Below are positions 6,515-6,530 of a stretch of DNA of 6,530 nucleotides, in pieces. Made by a program: the position numbers and the translations under genes. The first letter of the stretch is position 1; each line of letters starts with the position of its first letter. The notes below the pieces were generated by a model, which was not told the DNA's origin, searched no databases, and saw only the letters and a list, made by a program, of their open reading frames with translations. Origin of the DNA: CAYSLA01 sp964431685 (GTDB lineage: Bacteria; Armatimonadota; UBA5829); assembly GCA_964431685.1 (NCBI GenBank), contig CAYSLA010000185.1, forward strand, positions 1 through 6,530, in the 5' to 3' direction.

Positions 6515-6530
6515 CCTGAAGCAAGTTCAG
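6514..6530. repeat. Second copy of the palindrome, cut by the window edge
   Basis: TCCTGAAGCAAGTTCAG matches 6465-6481 at 16 of 17 positions (T to G in the loop), with a period of 49 bp. The window ends two bases before the palindrome would close, so the array probably continues. Confidence 0.62.

Noticed and set aside
6459..6530. CRISPR array
   Set aside because: The repeated core is only about 19 bp and the 30-bp interval is itself a hairpin continuous with the flanking stems. One full and one partial copy do not make an array, and no cas gene is present.

Overview
The window looks like part of a chromosomal extracellular-polysaccharide locus from a diderm (Gram-negative-type) bacterium. 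It carries three genes: a predicted outer-membrane beta-barrel protein on the minus strand, and, divergently on the plus strand, a membrane-bound nucleotide-sugar dehydratase followed by a very long periplasmic/outer-membrane polysaccharide export protein. Base composition is moderately GC-rich (mid to upper 50s percent by eye), and ATA, AGA and AGG codons are common in the two large genes. I cannot name the phylum. Export-type SLBB proteins and a signal-peptide-bearing barrel point to an outer membrane, and nothing requires a plasmid or phage.

Layout: 1-846 (minus) is a complete 281-residue exported protein with beta-barrel character, whose stop codon is the first three bases of the window. 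847-1197 is a divergent intergenic region of about 350 bp. It holds a candidate leftward promoter (880-910), a very good rightward sigma70-type promoter (1075-1104) and a leader hairpin with a TTCG loop (1147-1168). 1198-3153 is a 651-residue CapD/WbpM/PglF-type dehydratase. 3154-3274 holds a separate promoter (TTTGCA, 17 bp, TATAAT) and a TCCGGA dyad at the predicted transcription start. 3275-6385 is a 1036-residue export protein with a signal peptide, a coiled coil, a Poly_export domain, seven SLBB-type repeats and a C-terminal amphipathic helix. 6386-6530 is non-coding and ends in a run of short palindromes with a 49-bp period, cut off by the window edge.

How the genes may work together (inference from families): the dehydratase would make a 4-keto-6-deoxy sugar nucleotide from UDP-GlcNAc, committing it to an amino-deoxy sugar for a surface glycan. 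The long SLBB protein would form the export conduit in the periplasm and outer membrane. The divergent barrel protein may be an outer-membrane accessory, as YjbH/GfcD-type proteins are in loci that also encode Wza-like proteins. No glycosyltransferase, flippase, polymerase or tyrosine-kinase/co-polymerase gene lies in the window, so the rest of the pathway must lie elsewhere.

The most unusual element is the export protein. It has seven SLBB units where Wza-type proteins typically have two or three, one unit is interrupted by a charged segment of about 150 residues, and there is not a single cysteine, so it cannot be a lipoprotein like Wza. This is an unusual version of a known system; I do not see convincing evidence of a wholly new one.
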